Below, piece by piece: positions 43,614 through 54,255 of a stretch of DNA of 64,000 bases. The stretch covers positions 372,001 to 436,000 of the forward strand of contig NZ_SNXR01000012.1 in NCBI RefSeq assembly GCF_004362665.1, given 5' to 3'. Position numbers and translations under genes: made by a program. The notes beneath the pieces are model-generated. The model saw nothing but the letters and a program-made list of their open reading frames with translations. It made no database searches and was not told the origin of the DNA. This stretch comes from Flavobacterium dankookense. Lineage in GTDB: Bacteria; Bacteroidota; Bacteroidia; Flavobacteriales; Flavobacteriaceae. The first letter of the stretch is position 1; each line of letters begins with the position of its first letter.

Positions 43614-43656
43614 AAAAATAATTTTTTGTTTAAGAAAACGATTTCGTTAAGTGGGG

Positions 43657-43664
43657 CAAATATA
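43657..43664 (-). promoter_or_regulatory. Candidate gdhA -7 element
   Basis: TATATTTG followed by CC on the minus strand lies 44 bp before the ATG. The -33 region shows no TTG. Confidence 0.35.
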
Positions 43665-43788
43665 CATTTTATTGAAATATCGGGTTGTTTTTTTGAAAAA
43701 TTATTTTAGGAATTTGAATAAGAATGGATTAAATTGGATTTTAGTGCAACTTATCGCTTTTTTTTTTTACAACTGAATGATGTTTTTA

Positions 43789-43796
43789 TATATTTG
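43789..43796 (+). promoter_or_regulatory. -7 element deciding the start of the THC0290_0291-type gene
   Basis: TATATTTG predicts transcription from about 43803, which excludes the in-frame ATG at 43734 and supports the one at 43818. Confidence 0.4.
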
Positions 43797-43817
43797 TCGA
43801 GAATTGAATTAATAGTT

Positions 43818-44606
43818 ATGCAAAAGCCCAAATATTTTAGTCTACTATTTTTATGTCTTTTAGTTTTTACTACAAGCGTTAATGCACAGTTTGGTTTCTC
43901 ACATGAGGTTGGAGTTATCGCCGGTCCAGTTGCTTTTCAATCGGATTATGGTGTTCGTGGAGACTTTGAAACAAATTCAGGTAATACAGGTTATGGTATT
44001 GGATTGATACACTATCTTAACTTCTCTTATAAAGCAGAGTGTAATTGTTATACACCAGAAACTTACTTTAATGATCACTTTAAATTGAGAAGTGAGTTGT
44101 CTTATAACAAAACGGAGTTACAACATTTTGGTAAATGGGTTGATAAAAGCAGAACTTCACAAATTGCTAATCAATTGAGAGGAATGCGTGGAAGTACTTC
44201 GGTTACTAACATTGGGATGCAATTAGAATATTTTCCTTTAAGTATTAGAGATTTTACTGCAACTATTGGTTCTTGGGCACCATTTGTTAGTTTGGGTGGT
44301 CAGTTTAGTTTTTATGATCCAGAAGCATATTCAACTCTTGGTGAATTAGATACACCATTAACTACTCCAGTCAAATATTTAGGAGCAACTACAAATCAAG
44401 GAGGAACAGTTTGGTCTATTGTTTCAAGTGTTGGAACTCGATACAAATTAACTGAACTTTCCGATTTAATGGTTGATTTACGAGTTCAATATTATTTCTC
44501 CAACTGGGTTGATGGTCTAAATCCCGATCCAAAAGTATATACAGAGAACAAAGCCAATGACTGGAATGTTTGGTTTAATGTTGGATATATTTATTATCTA
44601 CAATAG
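43818..44606 (+). CDS. THC0290_0291-type outer-membrane beta-barrel protein
   Basis: From MQKPKYFSLL the protein has 262 residues, with a signal peptide (about 1-25, VNAQ). The rest is strongly beta: GVIAGPVAFQSDYGVRGDFE, GYGIGLIHYLNFSY, a Cys-containing loop CNCYTPETYFNDHFK, IGMQLEYFPL, APFVSLGGQFSFY, and a C-terminal VWFNVGYIYYLQ with the aromatic end of a barrel. The overall pattern matches the THC0290_0291 family of flavobacteria, whose role I do not know. It converges with hflX, 3 bp apart at the stops. Confidence 0.78.
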   Translation: MQKPKYFSLLFLCLLVFTTSVNAQFGFSHEVGVIAGPVAFQSDYGVRGDFETNSGNTGYGIGLIHYLNFSYKAECNCYTPETYFNDHFKLRSELSYNKTELQHFGKWVDKSRTSQIANQLRGMRGSTSVTNIGMQLEYFPLSIRDFTATIGSWAPFVSLGGQFSFYDPEAYSTLGELDTPLTTPVKYLGATTNQGGTVWSIVSSVGTRYKLTELSDLMVDLRVQYYFSNWVDGLNPDPKVYTENKANDWNVWFNVGYIYYLQ

Positions 44607-44609
44607 GAT

Positions 44610-45830
44610 TTAATCCTCAACAGCATCTTTATAATCTGGATATAGGAACTTATTGTAAGGGAATCTTGTTACATGGATTTCTCTTATTGAAGTGTATATT
44701 TTTTCTCTAAATTCTTCAAAGTTATCTTTATTGGTTGCCGAAATGAACAAAGCATTTTCAGCTCCAACATTGTTCATCCATGTTGTTTTCCATTCTTCTA
44801 GACTATAATGTTTGGTTGTTTTTTCGGTTATTAAATCATCCTCATCAATAGTTAGATGTTTATAAGCATCAATTTTATTGAAAACCATCAATGTTGGTTT
44901 GTCATTACTCTTTATGTCTTGAAGAATTTGATTAACCGATTGAATATGATCTTCAAAATCAGGATGAGAAATATCTACAACGTGTAATAATAAGTCGGCT
45001 TCTCTAACTTCGTCAAGCGTACTTTTAAACGATTCGATAAGCTGGGTTGGCAATTTTCTAATGAAACCTACAGTGTCTGAAAGTAAAAAAGGTAGATTTT
45101 TGACAACAACTTTTCTAACGGTTGTGTCTAAGGTTGCAAATAATTTATTTTCAACAAAAACATCACTTTTACTAATCACATTCATTAAAGTAGATTTACC
45201 TACATTGGTATATCCTACTAAGGCAACTCTAACCATTGCGCCACGATTTCCACGTTGAACAGACATTTGCTTGTCGATAGTTTTTATTTTTTCTTTCAAA
45301 AGAGCAATTCTATCACGAACAATACGTCGATCAGTTTCAATCTCTGTTTCTCCAGGTCCACGAAGTCCAATTCCTCCTTTTTGTCTTTCAAGGTGAGTCC
45401 ACATTCCTGAAAGACGAGGTAATAAATATTGACATTGTGCTAATTCAACTTGAGTTCTTGCATAAGACGTTTCAGCTCTTTGTGCGAAAATATCCAATAT
45501 AAGATTAGTTCTGTCTAAGACTTTACAATCTAAAATCTTAGAAATATTTTTTTGTTGCGATGGAGACAACTCATCATCAAAAATGACAGTTGAAATATTT
45601 TTATCTTTAACGAACGCATGTATTTCTTCCATTTTTCCAGTTCCAAGAAATGTTTTTGGATTTGGTCGTTCTAATTTTTGTGAAAAACGCTTAACAACTT
45701 CTCCGCCAGCGGTAAAAGTCAAAAATTCAAGTTCATCAAGATACTCAACCAATTTCTCTTCCGATTGATTTTGAGTTATAATTCCAACAAGTACCGTTTT
45801 TTCAAAAGCGGCATTTACTTTTTCTAACAT
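44610..45830 (-). CDS. hflX: Ribosome-associated GTPase HflX
   Basis: The 406-residue protein has the N-terminal HflX subdomain (about 14-190; FLGTGKMEEI and the RQKGGIGLRGPGETEIETDR linker typical of the family). A GTPase domain follows (about 200-370) with G1 ALVGYTNVGKST, G3 DTVGFIRKLP and G4 FNKID. HflX splits stalled 70S ribosomes under stress. The upstream TACCTTTG (45848-45855) on the minus strand is a perfect -7 match, back to back with the giant operon's promoter. Confidence 0.94.
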   Translation of the reverse strand: MLEKVNAAFEKTVLVGIITQNQSEEKLVEYLDELEFLTFTAGGEVVKRFSQKLERPNPKTFLGTGKMEEIHAFVKDKNISTVIFDDELSPSQQKNISKILDCKVLDRTNLILDIFAQRAETSYARTQVELAQCQYLLPRLSGMWTHLERQKGGIGLRGPGETEIETDRRIVRDRIALLKEKIKTIDKQMSVQRGNRGAMVRVALVGYTNVGKSTLMNVISKSDVFVENKLFATLDTTVRKVVVKNLPFLLSDTVGFIRKLPTQLIESFKSTLDEVREADLLLHVVDISHPDFEDHIQSVNQILQDIKSNDKPTLMVFNKIDAYKHLTIDEDDLITEKTTKHYSLEEWKTTWMNNVGAENALFISATNKDNFEEFREKIYTSIREIHVTRFPYNKFLYPDYKDAVED

Positions 45831-45912
45831 AGTTAAATTTTATCTTGCAAAGGTAACTATAAAAGGAGTTAACCTATTTTTTAAAGAATGTTTTTCGTTA
45901 AAAATTAAATTT

Positions 45913-45945
45913 TTGTTATTAATTTCATAAAATTTTCTAAATTTG
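45913..45945 (+). promoter_or_regulatory. Promoter of the giant T9SS operon
   Basis: TTG (45913-45915) and TAAATTTG (45938-45945) are 22 bp apart. Transcription would begin near 45952, leaving a leader of about 40 bases before the ATG at 45993. Confidence 0.5.
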
Positions 45946-45992
45946 GAACTCAAAAACCAAAAAATATTAATCAAACAACTAAATTTTCATTT

Positions 45993-48900
45993 ATGAAAAA
46001 AATTACACTATTGCTGTTGAGTTTGTTTTTTTCAATAGTTGGCTACGCACAATTTACGCCAACTGTTGAAGGATTTGAAGACACAACAGGACCAGATCCA
46101 CTTCCTGGTACGAACTGGACACTTAGTACAGGAAATTGGACTGTGTTCACTTTAGGAACAACAGACGCTTCAACCCGTTGGGAGACTATAACTGGTGCTG
46201 CAAATGTTAATTCAGGAACAAGAGCCGCTAGATCTAACAGAGGTAATGTTGGGCAAAACGGAACTTTTAAAAATTTCTTAGTTTCGCCACTTGTAAATAT
46301 GCCGTCTAACGCTGAATTGCATTTTTGGACACGATTATTTCAAGCTGCAAATCAAAACACAGTATTTAGGATAATGATTGCGCCAGAAGGTGCTGATCTA
46401 TCCTCTGAAAGTTCTTATACAACTGTTCAACAATGGACTGAACTTGATTTGCTTGCAGGCAATTTTAATATTTACGCCGAAAAAGTAGTTGGTTTGTCAG
46501 GTTTTGCTCCATCAGGAGCTGATATTCATATTGCTTTCGTTATGGAAGATACTCAAGAAAATCCCGCAGCTAATAGTGATAGATGGTTAATTGATGATGT
46601 TAGTGTTGTGGCACAATGTCCTGCGCCAACATTAGCAAGTTTAGCTGTAAGTAGTATTACACAAACTTCTGCTAATTTAAATTGGGATAATCCTAGTGGT
46701 GCAACTTCTTGGGAAATTGAAATAATTCCTGCAGCTGCTAATCCAACAGGAACAGGAATTGTTTATAATGGTATTCTACCTTATCTTGCCACAGCAACAC
46801 AACCTGCAGGTGTAGCTTTTACACCTACTACAGCATATAAGTATTACGTCAGAGCCATATGTTCTGGTGGACCAAATAGTGCTTGGATTGGACCTAAAGA
46901 ATTTTCAACAACACGACCTGGTTTGAGCTGTGATGCTCCTATTCAGGTTCCGTTACCATTACTATATACTACAACTGATAATACAACAAATTATGCTGAT
47001 AATAATGATGTTTCTCAGCCAGCAGGATGTGTTGCTGGAAACACGAATTATATGGCAGGTAATGAGGTTTATTATTCTTATATAGCACCAGCCAATGGAA
47101 CTATAAGCGTTACAATGACACCAAATGCTGCAAACTCTAGTTTGTTTGTTTATCAAGGTTGTGCAAACTTAGCTGTTGCTTGCGTTGGAGGAGTTGCCAA
47201 TGATACTGCAGCAGTAAGAAGCTTACCAAATATTCCTGTTGTAGCAGGACAACAATATATTATTGTATTATCATCTAGTGCTGCGACACAAACTTATGGA
47301 TATACTTTAGTAATTCAAGATGTGAATTGTGCTCAACCAGCAGCACCTACTGTTTCTGGAATTACGCAAACAAGTGCTAACGTAAGTTGGCCAGCTGGAG
47401 CAGCTACTTCTTGGGAAGTAGTTTGGCAACCTGCTGGTGGACCAATACCATCTGGTTCTGGAACACAAACTAATGTTAACACAAACTTCCCTGTTACACC
47501 TTTAACTGCAAATACTTCTTATGATTTCTACGTAAGAGCTGATTGTGGTAATGGAACTGATTTTAGTGCATGGACTGGACCAATCAACATAAGAACATTG
47601 TGTGACGCATTCCCAGTTCCTTTTCAAGAAGGTTTCAATTCAACTTCTACTACTGAAGGATGTTGGACTATCTTGAATGTAAACGGAGATGATGATTCAT
47701 GGAGTACTAACGATACTTTTGATCCATTTGAAGGTGATCAATCCGCTTCAATAAATACTGAAGGCGGAACAACAGGAACTAATGACGATTGGTTAATATC
47801 TCCACAAATTAACTTAACAGGAAATCAACGTTTAAAATTCCGTTATAGAGTTCGTTCCGATTTTGAACCAAATGATTTTAGAGTAATGTTATCAACTAGT
47901 GGAACAACTCCTGCAAGTTTCACTACAGTTTTGGTTCCTTTGACATCTTACAGTAATGAAAACTACATAGAGAAGGTTGTTAATTTAACAGGTTTTAATC
48001 AACCTTCAAATATTGCTTTTCATGTTCCTGCTGGAGGTTTAGATGGTTGGATTTTATATATTGATAATTTTATTATAGAAGATTTACCAACTTGTCCTGA
48101 GCCAACGGATTTAGTTACACAAACAGTTTTATCAACAAGTGCTACAATTTCTTGGACAAATGGAAATGCTGAAACAGCATGGCAAATTATAAGAGTACCA
48201 TGTGGTGATCCTGCGCCAACAGCCACTACAGTTGGTACAGATATTTTTACTAATCCATATACTTTAGAAGGATTAGACCCAATAACATGTTATGATGTAT
48301 ATGTAAGAGCGGTTTGTTCAGCATCGGATTCAAGTCCTTGGTCAAACGTCTTAAGCTTTACTACTCAAGTAGCACCACCAGTGTGTGGTGGTACATTTAC
48401 CGATCCGGGTGGTGCAGCTGCTCAATATGATGACGAAGAAGATTCAACAGTTACAGTTTGTGCTCCTGCTGGACAAATATTGACTGTAACTTTTTCTTCT
48501 TTTAATACAGAAGCCACATATGATGGTTTATATGTTTATGATGGAAATTCAATTACTTCGCAACAAATTTCAAGTGCTAATGGCGCTGGAAATGGGCCAT
48601 TAACTCAGCCAGGTGCTTTTTGGGGAACTACAATCCCTGGGCCTTTTACTTCTTCAACTGCTGGTGGATGTTTAACTTTTAGATTTTTGACTGATACGTC
48701 AGCAACAAGAGATGGATGGGTAGCCAATGTTAATTGTGCAAATTGTAGAACTCCAAATCAGCTAATAACACCTAGCATTACATCGAATTCTATTACTCTA
48801 GGCTGGAATCAATTACCAAATGGTGATACAACCACTTCAACAGAATGGCAATTATTAGTCCTTCCATGTGGTTCGCCAGCACCACAAGCAAATGCTACAG

Positions 48901-51900
48901 GTTTTATAGATAATATAACTACTAATTCTTATCCTATTCTAAATTTAGATCCAAATACTTGTTACGATTTGTATGTAAGAGCGGTTTGTTCTGATACGGA
49001 CTTTAGTGCATGGGCAGGAATTACAAATATAAGAACGCTATGTGTTCCATTCCCAATACCTTTCCAAGAAGGATTTGATACGGGTTCAATATCAGAAGAT
49101 TGTTGGACTGTGTTAGATTTGAATAATGACGGTAATACATGGGATTTAGATGATACTTTTGCACCTTACGATGGAAATCAAGCTGCCAATTTAAATACCG
49201 AATTCGGGACAACTGGTTCAAATAATGATTGGTTAATCTCTCCAAAAATTGAAGGTTTAAATGGTAATCAGCGTTTACGTTACAGATATAGAGTTCGCTC
49301 TGATTTTGAACCAAATGACTTTAGAGTTATGCTTTCTACAACAGGTGTAAACCCTGCGGATTTCACACAAACTCTAGTTCCTTTGGCTAGTTATGACAAC
49401 GAGGAATATTTAGAAAATATAGTTCAGCTAACGAATATTAGCGGTAGCATTCATGTTGCGTTTCATGTTCCTGCTGGAGGTTTAGACGGATGGGAAGTAT
49501 TAATAGACAAAGTTATTGTTGAGTCCAATCCAACTTGTATTGAGCCAAATACATTAACTGCTGTAACAACAGCAACATCTGCATTGCTTGGTTGGAATGA
49601 TATAAATGTTCCAACTGCAACGCAATGGGAAGTTTTAATTCTACCTGCTGGTTCTCCAGAACCACTTCCAAGTTTACCGGTTAATCCAGCTAATATTGTA
49701 AATATTAATCCAGCGCCATTCAGTGGTTTAGCATCAAGTACAGAATTTGTTTATTTTGTTAGAGCTATTTGTTCAGATACCGATAGAAGTGCTTGGTCAT
49801 CAGGGTTTACATTTAGTACTAAACCAGCTAATGATGAGTGTATAGATGCTATTTTTGTACCTGTAAATTCAGGTGCAGATTGTGATAACCTTGTTTCTGG
49901 TGTTGTAACTGGAGCATCTGCGTCAGTTGGCGCACCTGCAATAGTTGCACCGTGTGTTGGAACTCCAGATGACGACGTATGGTTCCAATTTATTGCAACA
50001 AACCCTTTCTTAAATTTCTCTTTACAAAATGTTCAAGGTAATAATGATGATTTAAATTTTGCGCTTTACTCGGGTAGTTGTGGTGCTTTAACGCAAGTTA
50101 CATGTGGTGATCCATTTGAATTATCAGACGTATTTAATGGTTTAGTTGTTGGAGATTTATACTATATTAGAGTTTATTCTACAGCCAATACACCTCAAAC
50201 TATTTCATTTGATTTGTGTATTTCTACACCATCAACTTGTGCAACTGCTTCTACTGTATGTAATATTACTTATGCTAATACAACAGGAGTTGAAGATATA
50301 GCTATTAATGAGATCGGGTGTTTATTTACAGCTCCAAACCCAACTTTCTTTACTATTCAGGTATTGACTTCGGGACCAATTAATTATTTATTGAAACAAG
50401 CTTCCACGTTAGAACTTTTGAATAGCCCTGACCTAGATGATTTAGACTTAGATGTTGATTATGCTGCTTGGGGTCCATTTACATCACAAGATGTTGCTTG
50501 TTCTAATATAGTTTTAGCTAATGGAGATTATCTAGATCCAGGAATTGGTGTTCCAGTAACTTTAACTACAGGTTGTAGTTACTCTTTTGAAGAGTTTGAA
50601 ATTTTGAATATTGCAAATGCACAAGCGGGTCAATTTTATATTATTGTAATAACCAATTTTGAGAACGCACCAGGTTTTATCTCTTTAACGCAAACGAATG
50701 CCGGAGCTCCGGGTGCTGGAACAACTTTTTGTTGTAATGATGCAAATTTTGAATATGATGCTGATGAGTACTGTAAAAATGCATCAACTGCTAATCCTGT
50801 AGTAACTATTGAACCTAACTCTGTAGCTGGAACTTTTACATCATTCCCACCAGGATTAGTTTTTGTAGATAATACAACTGGGGAAGTTGACTTACAAGCT
50901 AGTGCGCCAGGTTATTATCAAATAACAAACACACTTCCTACTTCAACGCAGTGTCCTAATGTTCAACCACAATTCGATTTTATAAGAATTACTGAACCAG
51001 TTTCGGCTACTATCGAGTATCAGGTTACTGAAGTTTGTGATAATCAAACAGCAACTATACCTGTTACTATTACAGGTGCTACTGGTGGAACATTTTCAGT
51101 ATTACCAAATGGAGGTTTGTTTATTAATACAGAAAACGGAACAATTACGCCAAGTTCTAGTGCACCTGGAATTTATACTATATCGTATAACTTAACTTCA
51201 AATGCTCCTTGTCCTCCACCAGCTGGTGCAACATGGACTATGGAAATAAAAGCTACTCCAGAAGTAGTTTCACCTGGTAATCAGATTGTTTGTGGAAGTT
51301 ATACTTTACCTTCAATTACAGTTGGAAATTACTACACTGCTGCAAATGGTGGTGGAACAATGTTAAATGGTGGTGATGTCATTACGCAAGAAGGAACACA
51401 AACTATATATATTTATGCTGATAATGATGGTTGTACAGATGAAAAATCATTTACTTTAACTATTAATCCTGAGGTTGTTGTTGATGAAATTGATGACTTA
51501 GGTGTTTGTGCTCCGTTTGAGTTACAACCTTTAACTAGTGGTAATTATTTCTCTGGACCAAATGGAACTGGTACAGCATATAATGCAGGTGATATTATCC
51601 CAGTTTCAGCAACTCCAGTTACTTTATATGTGTATGCTTCAAATGCAACTTGTAGTGACCAAGATCAATTCACTATAACTTTTGGTGGATTGGTTGTTAC
51701 TGCCCCTGAGAGTTTATCAGTTTGTAATACATATACTTTAGAAACGCCAACTTTAGGCAACTATTTTACACAAGCTGGCGGTTTAGGAACACAAATTACT
51801 ACACCTTTAACTATAACAGAAACTCAGACATTTTATTTATATGCAAATGAATCTGGATGTATAGGTGAGGATAGTTTTACTGTAACAATAAATACAGTTC

Positions 51901-54245
51901 CTACTGCAGAAGTACAAGTTACTCAGCCTACATGCGCTGTTCAATCAGGTACAATTGTGGTTACTTCTCCAACTGGAACTGCTGGAACTTTACCAACTGA
52001 TTTATTTATTTCTGAGGTAACAGATTCTAATGCAGGTTCTTTATCTTACATAGAAATATATAATGGTACAGGAAGTGCTAAAAACTTAGCAGATTATAAA
52101 ATTTCAATTTACAATAACGGAAACAACTTTATTTCTACTAATTGTGAGATGACATTATCAGGTACATTAAATAATAATGATGTATTTGTTCTAGCCGTTG
52201 GTGATGTTCAAAATCAAGGAGGAGTTGTTCCAGATTTGGTTGTAGCTAACTGTTTAGGATTTAATAACAATGATAACGTTAGATTAACTACAGTGAGTAA
52301 TACATTAGTTGATTTGTGGGGAAGAACAGACGGTGAAATATTCACACCAAATAATCAAGCCGGTTATACATACGCAAGAATTCCTTCTGCAACTGTTCCA
52401 AAAACAACTTGGGATGCAGCTGATTGGACAACTCTTGATCCAGAGGATTATACCAATGTTGGTCAGTATACTTATACTCCACTTGGTGGTTCAAGTTACC
52501 AATATAGTTTAGATGGTGGAACATATCAAACAGGCGTGACTTTTGTGGGAGTTGCTCCGGGTAATCACACAATAACTGTTCAAGATATGACAACTGGATG
52601 TTTCTCAGTACCGTTTGATGTGGTTGTAGATCCAATTCCATTAGCTTCTTCTGATACTCGTTTTGTATATCCAACTCCAGTATGTAAAATTGCTACAACA
52701 AATCCAAGTCCTATCCCAGTAGATGCTTCAACATTTACAATCAATGGTTTATACTCAGAAGACACAACAATTTCAACAGGATTAACAATAAATGCTACTA
52801 CTGGTGTTATTGATTTGGCAAATTCAACTGTTGGAGAACATACTGTTAAATATGAAGTTTTAGAGGACTTAGCTAATTGTATTGCTTCTAGTAGTTTCTC
52901 TTTTGTAATAACTATTAATGCTGCAACTGCTCCAGATGTAAGATTTAGTTATCCAACTCCAGTTTGTAAAATTGCAACAACTAATCCTGCGCCAAGTTCT
53001 GTAGACTCTGCTACTTTCATCTCCGGTGGAACTTACTCTGAAGATACAACAGTTTCAACAGGATTAACAATAAATGCTACAACTGGTGTAATCGATTTAG
53101 CAAATTCAACAGTAGGACAACACACCGTTAAGTATGAAGTAGTACAAAATCCTTCAACATGTCAAGATAGTGGTAGCTTCTCATTTGTTATTACAATTAA
53201 TGCACCAACAGCACCGGTTCTGAACTTTGGATATAGCAATGCTGTACCAACAACAGTTTGTGCAAATAGAGTTGAAAGCTTAAACCCAATTAATGACTTT
53301 GGATTTGTACTTGGTGGAACTTATACGGTTACTCCTCCAACAGGTTTAGTAATTTCTTCAACAGGAGTTATTTCGCTAAACGGTGTTTCAACACCTGGAA
53401 CTTATGACATTGTTTATTCTGTAGAAATTAATCCAGGAAATTGTCAAACGGCTGGTTCGTCGCCAACGGTTAGAGTAGTAATTAGTCCAACTATCAATCT
53501 TGTTGCTGATTTTAGTTATTCTCCATCTTCGGTTTGCCCTGATGCTACAATTCAGTCGCCTGAGTATGGTGCTTTAACTACAACTGGTGGAACATTTACT
53601 GCTTCGCCAACAGGATTAGCAATTGGTTTAAATACAGGAGATATCAATGTTGAAAATTCAACACCAGGAAATTATACAGTAACCTATCAAGTAAGTGGTA
53701 CTGGAGCCTGTGAAGTTGGTGATACAGATACTGCTACATTTGTTATTGCTAGTCCATTTAATGTATTAGCTACTGGACAATGTGAAGGTGCAAGCTATCT
53801 GTTAACTGCAAGTCCAGTTGAAGGTTCTTTTGATCCAACTGCTGTTACCTATTCTTGGGAAGATAGTACAGGTTTAGTGGTTGGTTCAACTCAAACAATA
53901 ATAGCTCCAAAAGCTGAAACTTATACAGTAACAGTTACTTCAAATGGTTGTTCAAATACAGCTGATGTTATAGTTGAAACAATTGCTTGTGTGATACAAA
54001 AAGGTATATCGCCTAATGGTGATAACGAAAATGATGCATTTGAACTTACAGGTTTAGATGTAAAAAAACTTGAGATTTTTAATAGATATGGTATGAAAGT
54101 TTATACAAAAAACAATTATACCAATCAATGGGTTGGACAGTCTGACAATGGTGATGAATTGCCTGATGGAACCTATTATTATGTTATAGAACGTAACAAT
54201 GGTGAAAACAAAACAGGATGGATTTACATCAACAGAGAACAATAA
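45993..54245 (+). CDS. Giant modular surface protein with T9SS type B sorting domain
   Basis: The 2750-residue precursor has a signal peptide (1-19, GYAQ) and a long array of extracellular modules. These are jelly-roll 'choice-of-anchor' domains (about 24-205, 537-700 and 1017-1180), fibronectin-III units (about 210-305, 445-535, 705-790, 915-1012, 1180-1275), pre-peptidase-like domains (about 310-440, 1278-1410), a CUB-like domain (about 800-910), PKD/Ig-like repeats (about 1560-2005) and a lamin-tail-like domain (about 2008-2160). Four tandem units of about 95 residues follow (2221-2590). The last 85 residues (ISPNGDNENDAFELTGL...LPDGTYYYVIERNN...GWIYI) form a type B sorting domain. Export through T9SS is expected to need the PorP/SprF protein encoded next, and an adhesin or motility role is likely. 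Confidence 0.9.
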   Translation: MKKITLLLLSLFFSIVGYAQFTPTVEGFEDTTGPDPLPGTNWTLSTGNWTVFTLGTTDASTRWETITGAANVNSGTRAARSNRGNVGQNGTFKNFLVSPLVNMPSNAELHFWTRLFQAANQNTVFRIMIAPEGADLSSESSYTTVQQWTELDLLAGNFNIYAEKVVGLSGFAPSGADIHIAFVMEDTQENPAANSDRWLIDDVSVVAQCPAPTLASLAVSSITQTSANLNWDNPSGATSWEIEIIPAAANPTGTGIVYNGILPYLATATQPAGVAFTPTTAYKYYVRAICSGGPNSAWIGPKEFSTTRPGLSCDAPIQVPLPLLYTTTDNTTNYADNNDVSQPAGCVAGNTNYMAGNEVYYSYIAPANGTISVTMTPNAANSSLFVYQGCANLAVACVGGVANDTAAVRSLPNIPVVAGQQYIIVLSSSAATQTYGYTLVIQDVNCAQPAAPTVSGITQTSANVSWPAGAATSWEVVWQPAGGPIPSGSGTQTNVNTNFPVTPLTANTSYDFYVRADCGNGTDFSAWTGPINIRTLCDAFPVPFQEGFNSTSTTEGCWTILNVNGDDDSWSTNDTFDPFEGDQSASINTEGGTTGTNDDWLISPQINLTGNQRLKFRYRVRSDFEPNDFRVMLSTSGTTPASFTTVLVPLTSYSNENYIEKVVNLTGFNQPSNIAFHVPAGGLDGWILYIDNFIIEDLPTCPEPTDLVTQTVLSTSATISWTNGNAETAWQIIRVPCGDPAPTATTVGTDIFTNPYTLEGLDPITCYDVYVRAVCSASDSSPWSNVLSFTTQVAPPVCGGTFTDPGGAAAQYDDEEDSTVTVCAPAGQILTVTFSSFNTEATYDGLYVYDGNSITSQQISSANGAGNGPLTQPGAFWGTTIPGPFTSSTAGGCLTFRFLTDTSATRDGWVANVNCANCRTPNQLITPSITSNSITLGWNQLPNGDTTTSTEWQLLVLPCGSPAPQANATGFIDNITTNSYPILNLDPNTCYDLYVRAVCSDTDFSAWAGITNIRTLCVPFPIPFQEGFDTGSISEDCWTVLDLNNDGNTWDLDDTFAPYDGNQAANLNTEFGTTGSNNDWLISPKIEGLNGNQRLRYRYRVRSDFEPNDFRVMLSTTGVNPADFTQTLVPLASYDNEEYLENIVQLTNISGSIHVAFHVPAGGLDGWEVLIDKVIVESNPTCIEPNTLTAVTTATSALLGWNDINVPTATQWEVLILPAGSPEPLPSLPVNPANIVNINPAPFSGLASSTEFVYFVRAICSDTDRSAWSSGFTFSTKPANDECIDAIFVPVNSGADCDNLVSGVVTGASASVGAPAIVAPCVGTPDDDVWFQFIATNPFLNFSLQNVQGNNDDLNFALYSGSCGALTQVTCGDPFELSDVFNGLVVGDLYYIRVYSTANTPQTISFDLCISTPSTCATASTVCNITYANTTGVEDIAINEIGCLFTAPNPTFFTIQVLTSGPINYLLKQASTLELLNSPDLDDLDLDVDYAAWGPFTSQDVACSNIVLANGDYLDPGIGVPVTLTTGCSYSFEEFEILNIANAQAGQFYIIVITNFENAPGFISLTQTNAGAPGAGTTFCCNDANFEYDADEYCKNASTANPVVTIEPNSVAGTFTSFPPGLVFVDNTTGEVDLQASAPGYYQITNTLPTSTQCPNVQPQFDFIRITEPVSATIEYQVTEVCDNQTATIPVTITGATGGTFSVLPNGGLFINTENGTITPSSSAPGIYTISYNLTSNAPCPPPAGATWTMEIKATPEVVSPGNQIVCGSYTLPSITVGNYYTAANGGGTMLNGGDVITQEGTQTIYIYADNDGCTDEKSFTLTINPEVVVDEIDDLGVCAPFELQPLTSGNYFSGPNGTGTAYNAGDIIPVSATPVTLYVYASNATCSDQDQFTITFGGLVVTAPESLSVCNTYTLETPTLGNYFTQAGGLGTQITTPLTITETQTFYLYANESGCIGEDSFTVTINTVPTAEVQVTQPTCAVQSGTIVVTSPTGTAGTLPTDLFISEVTDSNAGSLSYIEIYNGTGSAKNLADYKISIYNNGNNFISTNCEMTLSGTLNNNDVFVLAVGDVQNQGGVVPDLVVANCLGFNNNDNVRLTTVSNTLVDLWGRTDGEIFTPNNQAGYTYARIPSATVPKTTWDAADWTTLDPEDYTNVGQYTYTPLGGSSYQYSLDGGTYQTGVTFVGVAPGNHTITVQDMTTGCFSVPFDVVVDPIPLASSDTRFVYPTPVCKIATTNPSPIPVDASTFTINGLYSEDTTISTGLTINATTGVIDLANSTVGEHTVKYEVLEDLANCIASSSFSFVITINAATAPDVRFSYPTPVCKIATTNPAPSSVDSATFISGGTYSEDTTVSTGLTINATTGVIDLANSTVGQHTVKYEVVQNPSTCQDSGSFSFVITINAPTAPVLNFGYSNAVPTTVCANRVESLNPINDFGFVLGGTYTVTPPTGLVISSTGVISLNGVSTPGTYDIVYSVEINPGNCQTAGSSPTVRVVISPTINLVADFSYSPSSVCPDATIQSPEYGALTTTGGTFTASPTGLAIGLNTGDINVENSTPGNYTVTYQVSGTGACEVGDTDTATFVIASPFNVLATGQCEGASYLLTASPVEGSFDPTAVTYSWEDSTGLVVGSTQTIIAPKAETYTVTVTSNGCSNTADVIVETIACVIQKGISPNGDNENDAFELTGLDVKKLEIFNRYGMKVYTKNNYTNQWVGQSDNGDELPDGTYYYVIERNNGENKTGWIYINREQ
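47601..49560 (+). repeat. Duplicated choice-of-anchor / FN3 block inside the giant gene
   Basis: The module starting at residue 537 (PVPFQEGF, RVRSDFEPNDFRVMLST, FHVPAGGLDGW) recurs 480 residues later at 1017 (PIPFQEGF, RVRSDFEPNDFRVMLST, FHVPAGGLDGW). The flanking FN3 units are also similar (CYDVYVRAVCS and CYDLYVRAVCS). Confidence 0.8.
52653..53760 (+). repeat. Four tandem ~95-residue units before the T9SS sorting domain
   Basis: Units start near 52653, 52935, 53217 and 53505. The first two are exactly 282 bp apart and nearly identical (YPTPVCKIATTNP, STGLTINATTGVIDLANSTV in both); the third and fourth are diverged but keep the pattern F.Y....VC....GG.......GL.I...TG.I......GTYT..Y.V. Confidence 0.85.
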
Positions 54246-54255
54246 TCAGATATAA

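Noticed and set aside
52342..52674. Antisense ORF inside the giant gene
   Set aside because: It is a shadow of the repeat-rich coding sequence on the other strand, with no plausible promoter and no recognisable domain.
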